7,770 nt of DNA from positions 1-7,770 of the forward strand of contig JAAZOZ010000347.1 in NCBI GenBank assembly GCA_012797505.1, written 5' to 3'. Positions 6,346 through 7,770 of the stretch are shown piece after piece (the first letter of the stretch is position 1; every line of letters begins with the position of its first letter). The notes below the pieces were generated by a model. It had not been told where the DNA came from. It made no database searches and saw nothing but the letters and a program-made list of their open reading frames with translations. Origin of the DNA: Smithella sp. (GTDB lineage: Bacteria > Desulfobacterota > Syntrophia > Syntrophales > Smithellaceae). The position numbers and the translations under genes are program-made.

Positions 6346-6452
6346 TTTACTCAGGAGAAATTAACCAATTGGCCTTGGATTAGTGCCATCATGAAAGCTT
6401 AATGGAATAAATACAAATGACCATGTATGTTGTACAAACCGTTGATGTGAAT

Positions 6453-6529
6453 TGGTGCCCCTGGCGTGAGTCGAACACGCGGCCCACAGATTAGGAATCT
6501 GTCGCTCTATCCTGCTGAGCTACAGGGGC
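6453..6529 (-). tRNA. tRNA-Arg (anticodon CCT)
   Basis: On the minus strand a full cloverleaf reads 5' to 3'. The acceptor stem is GCCCCTG with CAGGGGC, the D-arm is GCTC/GAGC, and the anticodon arm is ACAGA-TTCCTAA-TCTGT. The T-arm is GCGTG-TTCGACT-CACGC, with discriminator A and an encoded CCA. Loop position gives anticodon CCT, decoding AGG. All stems pair perfectly. Its 3' end faces the IS and truncated MFS gene, the side where integrating elements usually enter tRNA genes. No second copy of the tRNA 3' end is present in the window. Confidence 0.95.
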
Positions 6530-6924
6530 AGCCGGATTTGATATTCCCGAAGGATGCGGCGGTTTAACATTCTTTGCCGGCGCTGTCAACCTCCCGCGCT
6601 TTCACGCGTTCTTGAAATCCTTCAACTTTCAAAGAACGTCTTGCAACAAGATGATGGATAAAACGTTTACAGGGATGCCTGCCATTCATCGCATCATTAA
6701 AATTGCTGATCCCTGGATCGAAGTCAGCCACAGGGTAGCAAAAAAATGCGGCAAAAGCCAAGCAAATGTCCAACTGAAAGAATGCAACTCCTTCGGCATG
6801 CTGACAGTCTTCTCCGCAATCAAAAAGTCTCCTGTTCAGAGAGGCTGCGGAGAAATATTTGAAATGGCCGAAGGCAGGCAAGAAAAGCCGGGTTGATGAT
6901 TTTCTTGTGTCGATGATTTCCTTG
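6530..6924. other. Gene-poor stretch with an inverted repeat
   Basis: About 400 bp between the tRNA and the next promoter without a convincing gene. Open frames of about 100 codons exist on both strands (6564-6881 minus from a TTG, 6612-6896 plus). Neither has a good ribosome binding site or a recognisable motif. An inverted repeat is visible: CGTTCTTGAAA (6607-6617) against TTTCAAAGAACG (6627-6638), an 11-bp stem with one extra A and a 9-nt loop. A second one, CAGGGAT (6670-6676) with ATCCCTG (6709-6715), lies nearby. The stretch may be decayed coding or insertion-element DNA. Confidence 0.4.
6561..6589 (-). promoter_or_regulatory. Candidate tRNA-Arg promoter
   Basis: On the minus strand TTGACA (6584-6589) is followed after 17 bp by TAAACC (6561-6566), about 31 bp upstream of the mature tRNA 5' end. 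The -35 is perfect and the -10 is weak. Confidence 0.4.
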
Positions 6925-6953
6925 TTGACAGGCGAAGTTGTTTTTCTTATAGT
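6925..6953 (+). promoter_or_regulatory. Sigma-70-type promoter of the enolase-superfamily gene
   Basis: TTGACA (6925-6930), 17 bp, then TATAGT (6948-6953), the same two hexamers and spacing as the promoter at 5617-5645, and likewise with a T-run before the -10. Transcription would begin near 6960, about 40 nt before GTG 6999. Confidence 0.65.
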
Positions 6954-6998
6954 CTGACGCCAAAAATAATCTGATCAAAAAATAGCAGGTAAAGAAGC

Positions 6999-7770
6999 GT
7001 GACCGAAGAAACTTTACTGATCGAAGCCGTACCGCTGAAACTGGCCTTGAAATCAACTGTCCGTCATAACGCGGCCGCCAGGAACGAAGGAGAAAGTATT
7101 TGGGTCCAGGCAAAAAGACGGCACAACAGAGGATATGGCGAGGGTTGCCCGAGGGTCTATGTGGCCGGCGACAACCTGGAGTCCAGCCTCCAATGGATCA
7201 AGGAAAATTTTTCCAACGGTCAGGTAAATTTTGCAACGTTGGAGGATGTGCAACAGTGGGCCTGTTGTCATGAACAAAACATCGATCGTTACCCATCGGC
7301 ATGGTGCGCCGTTGAAATGGCGATGCTTGACCTGCTGGCCCGGGAAAAAAACTGCTCTGTTGAGAAACTGCTGCGCTTGGATGATTTCAGGGGTTACGGT
7401 CGCTATACCGCCGTTATAGGAGATGATAAAGGCTGGAAATATGCCGCCCTGGCCGATCAGTATCTGATTCGCGGACTCCGGGATTTCAAAATCAAGTTAA
7501 GCGGCAATCTGGAGCGTGACCTGGAGAAGATGGATCTGCTGGAAACATTATCGATGCAGCATCAGGTTCCTTCCCCCCGTATTCGTCTCGATGCCAATAA
7601 TTTATGGAAGAATCATTGTGACGAAGCCGTCGCCTACACCCAGGCCCTGGGAATCGGACGCATATTCGCCATGGAAGAACCTGTGGAAGCAGGACATGTC
7701 GAAGAGATCAGCAAGTTCAGCGTGGCCACGGGGCTTCCTGTTATTCTGGATGAGAGTTTATGCACCCTGA
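6999..7770 (+). CDS. Enolase-superfamily enzyme, mandelate racemase/muconate lactonizing type, N-terminal part
   Basis: 257 codons are visible before the window ends. Such enzymes abstract a proton next to a carboxylate using Mg2+; known activities include racemisation, epimerisation, cycloisomerisation and dehydration. The N-terminal capping domain runs to about 125 and includes GYGEGCPRVYV (45-55). The barrel carries the KxK acid/base pair Lys164-Ile-Lys166, then metal ligands Asp198 (DAN, with Asn200), Glu226 (EEP) and Asp251 (DES). The KxK pattern and spacing suit the muconate-lactonizing, dipeptide-epimerase and succinylbenzoate-synthase branch rather than mandelate racemase proper. GTG 6999 has AGGT ending 8 nt upstream and a strong promoter. 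The second catalytic lysine of the barrel's far side lies outside the window. Substrate is unknown; dipeptide epimerase is only one option. Confidence 0.85.
   Translation, partial: MTEETLLIEAVPLKLALKSTVRHNAAARNEGESIWVQAKRRHNRGYGEGCPRVYVAGDNLESSLQWIKENFSNGQVNFATLEDVQQWACCHEQNIDRYPSAWCAVEMAMLDLLAREKNCSVEKLLRLDDFRGYGRYTAVIGDDKGWKYAALADQYLIRGLRDFKIKLSGNLERDLEKMDLLETLSMQHQVPSPRIRLDANNLWKNHCDEAVAYTQALGIGRIFAMEEPVEAGHVEEISKFSVATGLPVILDESLCTL

Larger units (their letters stand above)
5804..6358 (-). mobile_element. IS200/IS605-family insertion sequence (tnpA only)
   Basis: The element holds one Y1 transposase and no tnpB. Its left end (high coordinates, upstream of tnpA) carries a perfect 8-bp hairpin at 6327-6345, as expected for subterminal recognition by TnpA. 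The right end is inferred to lie between about 5803 and 5811, since MFS coding sequence reads to about 5808 and the tnpA stop is at 5811-5813. That leaves almost no room for a right-end hairpin; only a weak GAGG/CCTC stem (5804-5819) is visible there. Family members insert without target duplication, so exact borders cannot be read directly. The outer left border is approximate. Confidence 0.75.

Noticed and set aside
6564..6896. Two overlapping ~100-codon frames on opposite strands
   Set aside because: Neither has a recognisable motif, a good ribosome binding site or a clear coding pattern, so neither was called as a gene.
1..7770. CRISPR array, retron, or defence system
   Set aside because: No regularly spaced direct repeats, reverse transcriptase, nuclease or helicase motifs were seen; the only HUH protein is an IS transposase.

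Overview
The window looks like chromosomal DNA from a Gram-negative bacterium, most likely a deltaproteobacterium (Desulfobacterota, Syntrophus/Smithella-like). This is an inference from three things: two lipoproteins plus a periplasmic binding protein in one cluster, a PurC of the archaeal/clostridial-like type, and a dispersed palindrome built on a GCGAAGTGAAGCAATCTC-type core. No marker gene settles the taxonomy.

Layout. Positions 1-938 (minus) hold the N-terminal two-thirds or so of a SulP-family anion permease that runs off the left edge. Between it and the next gene lies a 132-bp imperfect palindrome (961-1092) with perfect 9-bp ends, resembling a MITE-like dispersed repeat. Next come four plus-strand genes spaced 20-52 bp apart, probably one operon from a TTGTCA-N17-TATAGA promoter at 1170-1198. 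They are a lipoprotein alpha/beta hydrolase (1238-2557), a LivJ/LivK-type periplasmic binding protein without its permease (2591-3730), a glycine-zipper lipoprotein (3783-4184) and a small TerB-like helical protein (4205-4621). Three of the four products are exported, so the cluster looks like an envelope module. Its exact job cannot be read from sequence. A divergent purC (4646-5479, minus) converges on it.

From 5617 the region is rearranged. A near-consensus promoter and good ribosome binding site drive only the first ~36 codons of an AmpG-like MFS transporter. The frame is then cut by an IS200/IS605-family element (about 5804-6358) whose TnpA is intact. The rest of the MFS gene does not reappear on the far side. 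A tRNA-Arg(CCT) gene (6453-6529, minus) follows. About 400 bp without a convincing gene comes next, and then a TTGACA-N17-TATAGT promoter in front of an enolase-superfamily (mandelate racemase/muconate lactonizing type) enzyme that runs off the right edge. The right-hand part is visibly more AT-rich than the left, consistent with a junction near the IS/tRNA.

I see no CRISPR array, toxin-antitoxin pair, defence system or riboswitch. The points most worth a second look are the palindromic element, the four-gene envelope operon, the internally repeated acidic motif of the TerB-like protein, and the IS junction.
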